DNA of 64,000 nt from Xanthobacteraceae bacterium (GTDB taxonomy: Bacteria; Pseudomonadota; Alphaproteobacteria; Rhizobiales; Xanthobacteraceae): contig JAIESR010000064.1 of assembly GCA_019745775.1 (NCBI GenBank), forward strand, positions 1 to 64,000, read 5' to 3'. The translations under genes and the position numbers were made by a program. Below the pieces are notes generated by a model, which saw nothing but the letters and a program-made list of their open reading frames with translations, was not told where the DNA came from and did no database searches. Positions 34,201-42,450 of the stretch are shown piece after piece (within the stretch, counting starts at the first letter, position 1; the number at the start of each line of letters is the position of its first letter).

Positions 34201-34367
34201 CCCGGCCAGCCGACGTAGATGTTCATCACCTTGATGGTGAACGAAGGGTCCTCCGCCCGGCCGAGCTTGGAATACGAGTAGATCCCGGCGCCGCCGATCA
34301 GGAGGATCATGAACAGCACGAGCGCCTGATGTGTGATCGCCCATTCCGACAAATTGAAGCGCTTCAT
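31215..34367 (-). CDS. RND-family efflux pump inner-membrane subunit
   Basis: The ATG at 34367 (MKRFNLSEWAI) follows GGGGAG; the upstream GTG at 34382 is less likely. The ~1050-residue transporter has the AcrB-like plan: TM1 after the amphipathic start, a large periplasmic loop, TM2-6 with the proton-relay pair in GLLVDDAIIAIEMM, a second periplasmic loop, and TM8-12 ending before a short cytoplasmic tail. It works as a trimer with the upstream adaptor protein. It belongs to the HAE-1-like group with a shortened N-terminal region; the substrate is unknown. No outer-membrane channel gene is adjacent. Confidence 0.93.
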   Translation of the reverse strand: MKRFNLSEWAITHQALVLFMILLIGGAGIYSYSKLGRAEDPSFTIKVMNIYVGWPGATSNELQTQVVDKIEKKLQELPFLSHVSSYAQAGDAFIQVTLSDTTPPRRVKELWYQVRKKVGDIRGDLPANIIGPSFNDEFGDVYSALYMISADGKSFAELKTLAEDIRQRLLRVADVNKVDLIGVRPQRIFIEFSHAKLATLGITPQQIFDSVARQNSVVSGGSVDTSADRIHLRVTGAFAGADAIAAVPVQADGRIFRLGDIATVRRGYEDPPSFIVRQGGRPALGIGVSMQDGANILTLGENLKQAVRAITAELPVGIDITQVADQPQIVQGSVSEFLTVFMEALAIVLLVSFLTLGLRTGIVVALSVPLVLAIVFIVMYATGMDLHRITLGALIIALGLLVDDAIIAIEMMVVKMEQGFDRARAATFAWTSTAFPMLTGTLVTAAGFLPVGFANSSTGEYAGGIFWVVALALIASWFVAVLFTPYLGMKLLPDFAKRTIARRALHNPDAIYDTRTYRTLRRVIEFCLRWRKSVVAATVVMFAVAIASFGLVQQQFFPTSTRTELFVEMRLPEGSAIGATDAAAKKAERLLAGDADILTYTTYVGQGAPRFWLGLNPVLPNANFAQIVVVTKDLQARERVKARLERALADGAIPEARTRVDRFVFGPPVGYAVQFRVIGPDPLKVREHAEQVRRVMAENRKLIDPHLDWGEQSRAIRLEVDQDRARALGLTPQDVAQTLQTLLTGFTVTQYREGIETVDVVARAVPTERLDLARLPDLTISTRNGVAVPLSQIARLNYVYEEPILWRRNRDLVLTVRGDIIDGVQAPDVSNEVARKLKPIRDALPHGYRIETGGAIEESEKANASLAVVFPFMGMAMLAILMIQLQSFSRLALVVVTAPLGIIGATAALLISGKPFGFVALLGMIALAGMIMRNTVILVDQIDHDIAAGQGRHRAVIDATVRRARPVVLTALAAILGMIPLGRSLFWGPMATTIMGGLFVATILTLLVVPALYALWFRVREDEPAPNALADDDRDDAFNSKLTPIRIAAE

Positions 34368-34394
34368 GGCGTCGCTCCCCACACAGAGTGTTGG

Positions 34395-35597
34395 CTATGG
34401 CCGCGCTTCGATGGTGCGCACGCGCAGGCCCGCTTCGAGCGCCTGCACGCCGAGCGTGACAATCCGCTCGCCGTTGCTGATGCCGCCGGTGACAAGCGCG
34501 CCATCGCCGGTAAAGGACGCAACCGTGACCGGCCGCTGCTCGAGCTTGCCATTGTCGTCGACGACATAGACCATCGGCCCGGCGCCGCGATTGAGCACGG
34601 CGGCGAGCGGCACGCGCGCGACCGGCGTCTCGCGTTCGCGCTCGAGCACCACCGTGGCAGTCATGCCGAACGCCACCGCGTCGTCGGCGTCGAGGATGGT
34701 GAAGCGCGCCGCGAACGTACGCGTCGCCTGGTCGGCCTGCGGCGAGAGCTCGCGCAGGCGCGCCTGGAAGCGGCGGTCGCCGTTCGACCAGAGCCGCACG
34801 GTAGCCTTCGACTCGCGCGCCTCGCCGAGCCAGGTCTCCGGCAGCGAGACGACCGCTTCCTTCTCGCCCTTATGCGCGAGCCGCGCCACCGGCTGGCCAA
34901 GCGCGACGACTTGGCCGGGCTCAGCCAACGTCGCGGTGATAACGCCGTCGGCGTCACTCTTGAGTTCGGTATAGGCGAGCTGGTTGCGGGCGAGATCGAG
35001 CGCGCGCCACGCCCGCGTGAGGCGGCCTTCGGCTTCATCATTCGCCGCCTGCTTGCGGTCGAAATCGGCGACGGCCGCAAAGCCCCGCGACTTCAACGTG
35101 GCATAGCGCTGGAGATCGGCTGCCGCATGCGTCAGATTCGAGGTTGCCGCGGCAAGCTCGGCCTCGGCGCTTTCGACCTGGAGCTCGAGGTCGCGCGCAT
35201 CGAGCCGCGCGATCACGTCGCCGATCTGCACGCGGTCGCCGACACTGACTACGCGGGTGACGATCTTGCCGGCGACGCGGAAGCCGAGATCGGTCTCATA
35301 GCGGGCGCGTACGACGCCGACGAATTCGCGCGCGGTCGCACCGGTCTCGAACGCAACACGCTGCACCTGCACGGGACGCTCCGACTTCACCGGTGCGGTT
35401 TCCGCCTGGCAGGCCGCGAGCAACAGCGAAGCGCCGAGCGCGGCGACGAGACGACGCCACACCGCCGGCACGCGGAACTTTCGCTGGGGCGCGGCGCTCG
35501 CGCCGGCCGCATTCGAAGCGTTATGATGGCTGATGACTGACGAAAATCCGAAATCGTCAGACTTTAGTCGCAATGAGACGCGTTGGGGCTGGGTCAT
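34395..35597 (-). CDS. RND periplasmic adaptor (membrane fusion) lipoprotein
   Basis: This 400-residue HlyD/AcrA-type adaptor has a ~45-residue N-terminal stretch, then a lipoprotein signal with lipobox LLAAC near residue 62. The lipoyl half-motifs GFRVAGKIVTRVVSVGDRVQIGDVIARLD and ADGVITATLAEPGQVV flank a coiled-coil hairpin, followed by beta-barrel and membrane-proximal domains. Twenty-seven bases separate it from the RND gene. The long segment before the signal suggests that the true start may be further downstream. Confidence 0.92.
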   Translation of the reverse strand: MTQPQRVSLRLKSDDFGFSSVISHHNASNAAGASAAPQRKFRVPAVWRRLVAALGASLLLAACQAETAPVKSERPVQVQRVAFETGATAREFVGVVRARYETDLGFRVAGKIVTRVVSVGDRVQIGDVIARLDARDLELQVESAEAELAAATSNLTHAAADLQRYATLKSRGFAAVADFDRKQAANDEAEGRLTRAWRALDLARNQLAYTELKSDADGVITATLAEPGQVVALGQPVARLAHKGEKEAVVSLPETWLGEARESKATVRLWSNGDRRFQARLRELSPQADQATRTFAARFTILDADDAVAFGMTATVVLERERETPVARVPLAAVLNRGAGPMVYVVDDNGKLEQRPVTVASFTGDGALVTGGISNGERIVTLGVQALEAGLRVRTIEARP

Positions 35598-35603
35598 GAC
35601 GGA

Positions 35604-36215
35604 CTACTTTCGGGGTGTGATGGCGCGGAGGAGAAAACCGATCAGCGAGCGCATGTCGGCCTCCAGATCTTGGCCTTCTTGCAAGCCTTGGGCGATCAGA
35701 ACCGGATGACAGTAGGCCGAACAGGCTTTGAAGAGATGCATAGAGGTTTCGCGCGGATCGACCGGCTCGAATTCGCCAGCCTCGATACCGTCGCGCAAGA
35801 TCAGTTCCAGGACCGAGCGCAGGCGCTCCTTGTGCGCCATGATGGCGTCCCAGTTCTCCTCCATCGCCACCATCACCATGTCGTGAACCTTCTGTTCTTC
35901 CAGAAGATTTTCCTTGTGATAGGCGAGGATCTCAAGTTGTAGGCGCTCGACCCGCTCCCGTGCCGAAACCTTTGAACGCGCGACCGCCCACGCCTTCTCG
36001 TCGAGCTCGTTAAGGCAGCGCTGGCAGATCGCCTGGACGATCGCGGTCTTGGAGGGAAAGAAGCGATAGACGTTCGCCGGGGACATGCGCAGTTCCGACG
36101 CAATGTCGGCAACCGCAGTCTTGGCGTAACCGATCCGCCGGAACAGCGCTTCCGCCGTGTCCATGATCCGCGCACGGGTATCTTCGGACTTGGTCTTGAC
36201 GAGCGGCGCGTTCAT
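35604..36215 (-). CDS. TetR-family regulator of the efflux operon
   Basis: This 203-residue protein has the TetR helix-turn-helix in residues 10-55 (AEALFRRIGYAKTAVADIASELRMSPANVYRFFPSKTAIVQAI) and a helical ligand-binding C-terminal domain. It is the first gene of the tetR-MFP-RND operon, six bases before the adaptor gene. A palindrome-like site just upstream (36246-36271) is a probable operator, so the operon is likely autoregulated and induced by a pump substrate. Confidence 0.92.
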   Translation of the reverse strand: MNAPLVKTKSEDTRARIMDTAEALFRRIGYAKTAVADIASELRMSPANVYRFFPSKTAIVQAICQRCLNELDEKAWAVARSKVSARERVERLQLEILAYHKENLLEEQKVHDMVMVAMEENWDAIMAHKERLRSVLELILRDGIEAGEFEPVDPRETSMHLFKACSAYCHPVLIAQGLQEGQDLEADMRSLIGFLLRAITPRK

Positions 36216-36245
36216 TTACGGCGTTCCTGGCAGCCGAGTCTGATT

Positions 36246-36271
36246 AGTGACGATTTTCATAAACCATCACT
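36246..36271. promoter_or_regulatory. Candidate TetR operator
   Basis: An imperfect inverted repeat, AGTGAcGaTTTtc / ATaaAcCaTCACT, is 26 bases long with AGTGA/TCACT ends. It is centred about 43 bases before the tetR start of the efflux operon. Size and position fit a TetR-type operator. Confidence 0.6.
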
Positions 36272-36442
36272 GTCGCGTTGTCAACCTCGGAGCAGCGTTA
36301 CATTTCCTCCTCGATCGACGGTCGCTGACATGCGGTCGCTGACATGCATGCGACCGTTACAGGTCCGTCGCGAGTCCGGCCTTGACGCCCTTTGCCGAGA
36401 CATCTACTTTGTATTGCAAAGCAGCAACGGAGGACGTTCTGC

Positions 36443-37060
36443 GTGCGCGATTTGCACAAGGCGCTGGCTGATATCGACGCGATCAAGAAGCAGGTGGCGC
36501 GCGGCACACAGTTTCGCGGCTACGGCCCGGTCACGATTGCGTTCACCGGCCTGCTCTCACTGCTCGCGGCTGTTGCGCAGGATATGTGGCTCGAGGACCC
36601 GCGCAATCAGCTCAACGAATATCTCTTGGTCTGGATCGGCACCGCTGTGCTTTCGGCCGCGATGATCGGCACCGAGACCGTGACGCGCTCGCGGCGCCTG
36701 CACTCCGAGCTTGCCGACGAGATGATCTATTCGGCGATCGAGCAGCTCATCCCGGTCGGCGTGGCCGGCGCGCTCCTTACATTCGTGTTGCTGCGATTCG
36801 CGCCAGAGAGCCTTTGGCTGCTGCCAGGGCTTTGGCAGATCCTGTTCGGTCTCGGGATTTTCGCATCGTGCCGCTTCCTGCCGCGTGCCCTGTTCGTGGC
36901 CGGCGCCTGGTATCTTTCTTCGGGCCTCGTCTGCATTGCCTTTGCGGCATCCGGCAGCGCCTGGTCGCCGTGGCTCATGGGAATTCCGTTCGGGATCGGC
37001 CAGCTGATGATGGCCGCGATCCTGCACTACTCGCTTGGAGGCGCCGATGGCGAAGACTAG
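36443..37060 (+). CDS. Uncharacterised multi-pass membrane protein
   Basis: The GTG start at 36443 is eight bases after GGAGGA. The 205-residue product begins with a charged soluble segment (LHKALADIDAIKKQVARG) and then has about six hydrophobic helices (for example VTIAFTGLLSLLAAVAQ, LLVWIGTAVLSAAMIG, LIPVGVAGALLTFVLL, LWQILFGLGIFASC). It overlaps the winged-helix gene by 14 bases. Membrane-protein/regulator pairs of this type often form a sensor and regulator, but no known domain was recognised. Confidence 0.75.
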   Translation: MRDLHKALADIDAIKKQVARGTQFRGYGPVTIAFTGLLSLLAAVAQDMWLEDPRNQLNEYLLVWIGTAVLSAAMIGTETVTRSRRLHSELADEMIYSAIEQLIPVGVAGALLTFVLLRFAPESLWLLPGLWQILFGLGIFASCRFLPRALFVAGAWYLSSGLVCIAFAASGSAWSPWLMGIPFGIGQLMMAAILHYSLGGADGED

Positions 37061-37430
37061 CCGCAAGGATTCCGCCGCCGGGCGCTTTGCCTATGAAGGA
37101 CTCGACCGCGTCATCCATGAGAAGGCGCGGCTCGGCGTACTCACCTCGCTGATGGCGCATCCGAAGGGACTGGTGTTCGCCGATCTGAAGCGATTTTGCG
37201 GCCTGACCGACGGCAATCTGAGCCGGCATCTTCAAGTGCTCGAAGAGGCGGGTCTGGTCGACATCCTGAAGGGCTACGACGACAAGCGCCCGCAGACAGT
37301 CTGCAAGATCACCGCGAACGGACGCCGGCGTTTCCTGAGCTATCTGTCGGTGCTCGAGCAGGTCGTGCGCGACGCCGCGCAAGCCGCGAAGGACGGCCCT
37401 GCCCTCACGATCAAACCCGCGTCCGCCTAG
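37047..37430 (+). CDS. Winged-helix transcriptional regulator
   Basis: The ATG at 37047 has GGAGG six bases upstream and overlaps the preceding membrane-protein gene. The 127-residue protein has an ArsR/MarR-like winged helix: VLTSLMAHPKGLVFADLKRFCGLTDGNLSRHLQVLEEAGLVDI, then a wing with KRPQTVCKITANGRRRF. No metal-binding Cys cluster is seen. It probably controls this gene set, including the cis-prenyltransferase 36 bases downstream. Confidence 0.85.
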   Translation: MAKTSRKDSAAGRFAYEGLDRVIHEKARLGVLTSLMAHPKGLVFADLKRFCGLTDGNLSRHLQVLEEAGLVDILKGYDDKRPQTVCKITANGRRRFLSYLSVLEQVVRDAAQAAKDGPALTIKPASA

Positions 37431-37466
37431 CGCATCCATCACGGCATTTTTTTGAGGAGAAACTTT

Positions 37467-38213
37467 ATGATACAAAGTACTCTCGGCGGCAAGGATGGGT
37501 TGCATGTCGCCATCATCATGGATGGCAACGGCCGCTGGGCTTCGGCGCAGGGGCTACCGCGCTCGGCCGGACACAGCGTCGGCGTCGAATCGGTCCGGCG
37601 CGTCTGCGAAGCCGCGCCGGCTCTGGGCGTGGCGACGCTCACCGTGTTCGCTTTCTCGTCCGACAATTGGCGACGTCCGCGGGCCGAGGTGTACACGCTG
37701 ATGGGGCTGCTGCATCACTACCTGCGGACCGAAATCGCGCAGCTGAAGCAGAACGACACCCGGCTCACTGTCATCGGCCGCCGCGACCGGCTGTCTGACG
37801 GCCTCGCGGCGGAGATCGCAGCTGCGGAGGCGGATACTGCGCATGGCCACGGTTTGCATCTGCGCATCGCCCTCGACTACTCGGCACGGGATGCCATCCT
37901 GCGCGCGGCAGCGGCCTTGGAGAGCGAGACCGAAGTCACACGCGAAAAATTCAGCCAACTCGTTAACGGCGAGCCACCGGTTCAAAACTGCGACGTCGAT
38001 CTGCTCATTCGTACCGGCGGCGAGAAGCGCCTGTCGGATTTCCTCTTGTGGGAGTGCGCCTATGCCGAACTCTATTTCACCGACCGGATGTGGCCGGACT
38101 TCGGCGCCGATGACCTCGCCATCGCCGTAGGCGAATTCCATCGGCGCGAACGCCGTTTCGGCGCCGTGCCCAACACCACCGAACCGATGCAGCCGGTGCC
38201 CAGCGCCGCCTGA
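37467..38213 (+). CDS. Cis-prenyltransferase (UppS-family isoprenyl transferase)
   Basis: The ATG at 37467 is behind GAGGAGAAA. The 248-residue enzyme has the family's catalytic Asp motif [13 protein letters not shown] near residue 15, the [15 protein letters not shown] loop, and the C-terminal substrate motif [23 protein letters not shown]. It condenses isopentenyl diphosphate onto an allylic primer with cis geometry, giving a linear polyprenyl diphosphate. It is probably a paralogue of the cell-wall UppS because it lies beside a regulator and a radical-SAM gene and not with cdsA/dxr. Chain length is not predictable. Confidence 0.9.
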   Translation: MIQSTLGGKDGLHVAIIMDGNGRWASAQGLPRSAGHSVGVESVRRVCEAAPALGVATLTVFAFSSDNWRRPRAEVYTLMGLLHHYLRTEIAQLKQNDTRLTVIGRRDRLSDGLAAEIAAAEADTAHGHGLHLRIALDYSARDAILRAAAALESETEVTREKFSQLVNGEPPVQNCDVDLLIRTGGEKRLSDFLLWECAYAELYFTDRMWPDFGADDLAIAVGEFHRRERRFGAVPNTTEPMQPVPSAA

Positions 38214-38300
38214 CTCCTTTCATCAGCCAGCACTGAGTCGTTCCGCCGTGCGGTGCGCAGCGGAAACGGCCAAGTGCGCCCGCAAAACGGAGAAGTGCAA

Positions 38301-39842
38301 GTGCGCATCCTGCTCATCAACGTCCCGCATCCTGCCATCGGCAGCCGCATCCCGGACGATCATCTGCCGCCGCTCGGGCTTCTCGCCATTGGTGGCCCGC
38401 TGATCGACGACGGTCACGGGGTGCGTTTGCTCGACGGCGAATTCGGACCGATGCCTAGCGCCGATATCGTGGCCGAGGCCGCGGAATTTCGGCCGGATGC
38501 GGTCTTGTTCGGCCACTCCGGATCGACCTCGGGCCATCCCGTCATTGCCGAAGTCTCGCTTGCGATCGCGCGTGCGCTGCCCAACGCCCATATCATTTAT
38601 GGCGGTGTCTTTCCGACCTACCATTGGCGCGAAATCCTGGCCGAAGAGCCGCATGTCGATGCCATCGTGCGCGGCGAAGGCGAGGAAACCATTCGTCAGT
38701 TGATCACGGCGTTCGAAACCCAGTCCCCACTCCGCGACATCCGCGGTATCGCCTATCGCGAGAATGGACGCCCCGTCGCGACGCCGCCCACGATCGTTAT
38801 CCGCGATCTCGACGCCTATCGCATCGGCTGGGAGCTGATCGACCACAGCCGCTATAGCTATTGGGGCGGGTTGCGCGCCGTCGTCGTGCAGTTCTCGCGC
38901 GGCTGTCCGCATCTTTGCAACTACTGCGGACAGCGCGGCTTCTGGACGCGCTGGCGGCATCGCGACCCGGTGAAATTCGCCGCCGAGTTGGCGCGGCTCC
39001 ATCGCCAGCACGGCGTGCAGGTCATCAATTTTGCCGATGAGAACCCGACCGTCTCCAAGAAAGCCTGGCAGGCCTTCCTCGAGGCGCTGATCGCCGAGGA
39101 CGTGCCACTGATCCTGGTGGGCTCGACTCGCGCCGACGACATCGTGCGAGATGCCGACATCCTGCATCTCTACAAGCGTGCCGGCTGGCAGCGCTTCCTG
39201 CTCGGCCTGGAGAACACCGACCAGAAAACCCTGAGCCTGATCCGGAAAGGCGCCGAGGTCGCGACCGATCGCGAGGCGATCCGGCTGATGCGCAAGCACG
39301 GCATATTGTCGATGGCGACCTGGGTCGTCGGCTTCGAGGAGGAGACCGATCGCGACTACTGGCGAGGCTTGCGCCAGCTGCTTGCCCACGATCCCGACCA
39401 GATCCAGATGCTCTATGTGACGCCGCACCGCTGGACGCCGTACTACCGGCTCGCCGCGCATCGCCGGGTGATCCAGACCGATCGCCGGCGCTGGGATTAC
39501 AAGCACCAGGTGCTGGCGACGCGTCACATGCGCCCCTGGCGCGTGCTGCTCTGGTTCAAGTTCATCGAGATGGTGATTCAATCGCGGCCGCGCGCGCTCT
39601 ATCGCGTGCTGTTGCATCCCGACCGCGGGCTGCGGCATGCCATGCGCTGGTACACCCAGATGGGCCGGCGCGTGTGGCCCTACGAGATCATCGGCTTCTT
39701 GCGCGATCCGCTGCGCAAGGACGGCCCGACGGTCGCGCAATTCTGGGGCGCGGCGCAGGACGCCGAGGAGGAATCGATGAGCATCCGGCCGGCGCCTGCC
39801 GATCATCAACTCGAGGGCGGTATCACCGGCAACAGCAGGTGA
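38301..39842 (+). CDS. B12-binding domain radical SAM enzyme (BchE-like family)
   Basis: The GTG at 38301 follows GGAGAAG and gives MRILLINVPHPAIGSRIP, the usual start of the family. The N-terminal cobalamin-binding-type domain (PPLGLLAIGGPLIDDGHGVRLLDGEFG to GEGEETIRQL, about residues 1-150) precedes the radical SAM core with the 4Fe-4S motif CPHLCNYC near residue 202. A C-terminal region (RRRWDYKHQVL...LLWFKFIEMVI) follows. Total ~513 residues. Members include anaerobic cyclases and C-methylases; the BchE name in databases is generic and no bacteriochlorophyll genes are here. Adjacency to the cis-prenyltransferase suggests an isoprenoid substrate; that is inference. Its 3' end overlaps the convergent hydrolase gene by 37 bases. 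Confidence 0.88.
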   Translation: MRILLINVPHPAIGSRIPDDHLPPLGLLAIGGPLIDDGHGVRLLDGEFGPMPSADIVAEAAEFRPDAVLFGHSGSTSGHPVIAEVSLAIARALPNAHIIYGGVFPTYHWREILAEEPHVDAIVRGEGEETIRQLITAFETQSPLRDIRGIAYRENGRPVATPPTIVIRDLDAYRIGWELIDHSRYSYWGGLRAVVVQFSRGCPHLCNYCGQRGFWTRWRHRDPVKFAAELARLHRQHGVQVINFADENPTVSKKAWQAFLEALIAEDVPLILVGSTRADDIVRDADILHLYKRAGWQRFLLGLENTDQKTLSLIRKGAEVATDREAIRLMRKHGILSMATWVVGFEEETDRDYWRGLRQLLAHDPDQIQMLYVTPHRWTPYYRLAAHRRVIQTDRRRWDYKHQVLATRHMRPWRVLLWFKFIEMVIQSRPRALYRVLLHPDRGLRHAMRWYTQMGRRVWPYEIIGFLRDPLRKDGPTVAQFWGAAQDAEEESMSIRPAPADHQLEGGITGNSR

Positions 39843-41617
39843 GAGGGCCGCTCGCGGTCGTGATAGATGCGGTGCACCACCGTCTTGCTCGAGCAGATGT
39901 GATACGGCACGTACTCGGCATTGGTCGCGCCCGCAACCCCCGTCGGCAGATCCATGCTGGTGATGTCGAGGCAGATGCGGTGTCCCTTGCGGAACAGGTT
40001 CGCGGTCGCGAGCACCTGGATCTGATACTCCTCGACCTTGCCGGGCTCGACCTTCCGCTGCGCGGCGCGCGTGAGCTTGTGCCACGGCCACCACGGCTTC
40101 GAGCGCTTGGGATCAGTCGCGCGGTGCGAGGCCTTGAGCCAGCCGCGCGTGATCTCGCGCTCGTGCAGATTGGCGGGGACCTCGCGCTCCCCTTCCCGCA
40201 CCGACATCACCGACACATCGGGTCCGAGATCCTTCAGGATCACGATCCAGTTGGTGTCGTCCTGATCGATCGATGCATAAAGCGTCAGCGCGATCGGCCC
40301 CGCCACCAGCACGTCCTCCGGCAGCGGATCGGTCATGTAACGCAGGCGCTGCACGGTGTTGGTCTGCGTCGGCGGCATTTGCACGAAGGTGTCCGGCGGT
40401 TGCACCTCCGTCGCGCTCGAGGGCGCGATGCTGTGCGGGACCAGACGCTCCCAGCTTCCTAGATAGAGCTTGGTCCATTGCGTCTCTTGCAGCGGCCAGT
40501 CGCTCGCCGTACGCCAGCGGTTCTCGCCCATCACCCAATATTTCACCGGCAGCTCGTCGGTGACGCCGGTGTCGAGGCCTTTGAGCCAGTGATCGTGCCA
40601 GCGCAGGATCTCGCTATGGAACGTGTGGAACGGCCGTTCGAGATGCGCGGGCCCGGCAAGCATGAGCTTCTTCGGCGCCGAAATTTTCTGAAACCACTGC
40701 TGACAGCCGTTCAGATGCGTTTTGTACGTGTAACCGTACCAGCCTGAGCCAGTATAGGTCGGCACCTCGATGCGGCTGAACTCCGCCTCGCTCTTTTCGA
40801 CCGCTGCCTCATTGTCGTAGGGGTCGACCAGCACGTGGAAGTAAGGCGGCATGTGCTGGCCTTTCTGCGCCAGCAGATTGTAAACGTGCGGATACATCTT
40901 GTAGTCGGGATTGCTCATCGCCTCCGCCCAAGCCTTTTCGAGTGGCGGCGGCAGCGGGCCGGGCGCGCCTTTGTTCTGGTGAATGGCGGAGAAATGTCCG
41001 ACCAGGTAGCGGAACAGATGGATCACGCCGCCGGGATATTCGTCGCGGAAACCGCCGAACTCGCCATAGGCGCCGCGTGAATCGAACGGGAAGATCGCCT
41101 TGAGATGCGGCGGCTGCTTCTTGGCGACCGCCAATTGCTCGGCGCCGAAGCCGGAGATGCCGACCATGCCGACATTGCCGTCGCACCAGGGCTGCGCCGC
41201 GATCCATTCGATCAGGTCGTAGCAATCCCATTCGCGCGAGCCGCCGCCCTGCGACTTGCCGACGCCGCGCGGCGAACCGATAACGTGAACGTAACCACGT
41301 GAAACGAAGAACTTCGTATCGCCGGCTTCAAGCGGGCCCGTCCAGAGCGGCGACCACGCCGGCTGTGGCGGCAACGCCTCGGCCATGTCCGGGCCCTGGA
41401 ACTCCTTGTTGTAGATCGCGAAGGCAAGCAGCGCCGGAAACTTGCCGGCCTCCTCAGGCCGGTAGACGTCGACGCAGATGTTCACGCCATCGCGCATCGG
41501 TACCATGACGTCGATGTCGCGGGCGATCGATGGATAGAGCGGCGGCCGGTCATAGGCCGGACCGGGATTCTCCGCCGACTGTAGCCATGCCGGTGAATAT
41601 GTGGTGGTGGCAGTCAT
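39806..41617 (-). CDS. CocE/NonD-family alpha/beta hydrolase
   Basis: This 603-residue enzyme has the X-Pro dipeptidyl-peptidase/cocaine-esterase layout: an N-terminal substrate loop (VMVPMRDGVNICVDVYRPE), the alpha/beta hydrolase core with nucleophile motif GMVGISGFGAEQL near residue 155, a helical cap, the probable catalytic His in GPAHLERPFH, and the C-terminal jelly-roll domain (VLVAGPIALTLYASIDQDDTNW onward). There is no signal peptide. Such enzymes hydrolyse esters or amides of small acids. It is divergent from a tetR gene with a palindromic operator between them, so its expression is probably inducible. Confidence 0.9.
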   Translation of the reverse strand: MTATTTYSPAWLQSAENPGPAYDRPPLYPSIARDIDVMVPMRDGVNICVDVYRPEEAGKFPALLAFAIYNKEFQGPDMAEALPPQPAWSPLWTGPLEAGDTKFFVSRGYVHVIGSPRGVGKSQGGGSREWDCYDLIEWIAAQPWCDGNVGMVGISGFGAEQLAVAKKQPPHLKAIFPFDSRGAYGEFGGFRDEYPGGVIHLFRYLVGHFSAIHQNKGAPGPLPPPLEKAWAEAMSNPDYKMYPHVYNLLAQKGQHMPPYFHVLVDPYDNEAAVEKSEAEFSRIEVPTYTGSGWYGYTYKTHLNGCQQWFQKISAPKKLMLAGPAHLERPFHTFHSEILRWHDHWLKGLDTGVTDELPVKYWVMGENRWRTASDWPLQETQWTKLYLGSWERLVPHSIAPSSATEVQPPDTFVQMPPTQTNTVQRLRYMTDPLPEDVLVAGPIALTLYASIDQDDTNWIVILKDLGPDVSVMSVREGEREVPANLHEREITRGWLKASHRATDPKRSKPWWPWHKLTRAAQRKVEPGKVEEYQIQVLATANLFRKGHRICLDITSMDLPTGVAGATNAEYVPYHICSSKTVVHRIYHDRERPSHLLLPVIPPSS

Positions 41618-41668
41618 CGATCCTCCCGCACGCCAGACGTTGACAACAGCTCGGCATTATATTTGACT

Positions 41669-41695
41669 ATGCTCAATATTGAGCATGCTCAATAT
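41669..41695. promoter_or_regulatory. TetR-type operator between hydrolase and tetR genes
   Basis: A perfect 18-base palindrome, ATGCTCAATATTGAGCAT (41669-41686), is followed by a third half-site ATGCTCAATAT (41685-41695). It lies between the divergent hydrolase and tetR genes. The position fits repression of both by the TetR protein. Confidence 0.75.
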
Positions 41696-41756
41696 GGGAG
41701 TCAAGGCGGCCGGCGTTCCTGTCGCAGCCGATCATTCGAAGAGCGTAGAAGACGTC

Positions 41757-42437
41757 ATGGGTCGACGAGCACGAATGCCCGCCACGCTTCGGCTGACAGG
41801 CCCGGCGGGCCTGCGCGAAAGGAACAAGTCCGACAAGTTGCGGCGGATCAAGGACGCCGCGCGCGAGCTGTTCGTCAGCAACGGATTCGATGAAACGACC
41901 ACCCGGGAAATCGCCATCCGCGCCGGCGTCGGCATCGGCACGGTTTTCACCTACGCGGACAACAAGCGCGATCTGCTGTTCCTGGTTGCGAACGACGAAC
42001 TTGCGGAGGTGACCGCTACCGCGGAAGCAAGTCTTCGGAAAGACGCATCCTGCCTGCAGAACCTCTCCGGGTTTTTTCGGCATCACTATAAATTCTTCGC
42101 CCGGCAACCGGAGCTTTCAAGGCTGCTGCTGCGGGAGATGACGTTCTACGACTCCGGACAGCAGGCGAGCCGCTTTCAACAGACCCGCGAGAAGAACATC
42201 AAGATCGTCGGCGACTTGATGCAAATGGCGGCCGATCGCAAGGCGATCCGGATAGCCGAAGACCCGCAATTTGTCGGCTGGGTGGCGTTCTGTATCTTTC
42301 AGGTGGAACTACGACGCTGGCTGATGAGCAAAAGCCCGGTGCTGTCCTCTGGAGTGAAATCGCTCGAACGTGCCTTGCGGCTGCTGATGACGGGGCTCGA
42401 TGCAACACCCGGTGCACTCAACCTGAACCGCTCATAG
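41757..42437 (+). CDS. TetR-family regulator of the hydrolase/cupin locus
   Basis: The ATG at 41757 is chosen because upstream starts (TTG 41679, ATG 41685 and 41694) lie inside the operator palindrome. The ~226-residue protein has the TetR HTH (IKDAARELFVSNGFDETTTREIAIRAGVGIGTVFTYADNKRDLLFLV) and an all-helical C-terminal sensor domain. The cupin gene follows 13 bases later. It likely represses itself and the divergent CocE-type hydrolase. Confidence 0.88.
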   Translation: MGRRARMPATLRLTGPAGLRERNKSDKLRRIKDAARELFVSNGFDETTTREIAIRAGVGIGTVFTYADNKRDLLFLVANDELAEVTATAEASLRKDASCLQNLSGFFRHHYKFFARQPELSRLLLREMTFYDSGQQASRFQQTREKNIKIVGDLMQMAADRKAIRIAEDPQFVGWVAFCIFQVELRRWLMSKSPVLSSGVKSLERALRLLMTGLDATPGALNLNRS

Positions 42438-42450
42438 AGAGGAGAAACTG

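Noticed and set aside
38301-39842. Assignment of the radical SAM gene as bchE of bacteriochlorophyll synthesis
   Set aside because: The N-terminus differs from authentic BchE and no photosynthesis genes are present. Only family-level naming is justified.
38223-40094. 623-codon open frame on the minus strand
   Set aside because: It is antisense to the radical SAM gene and overlaps the hydrolase end. No domain or ribosome binding site was seen.
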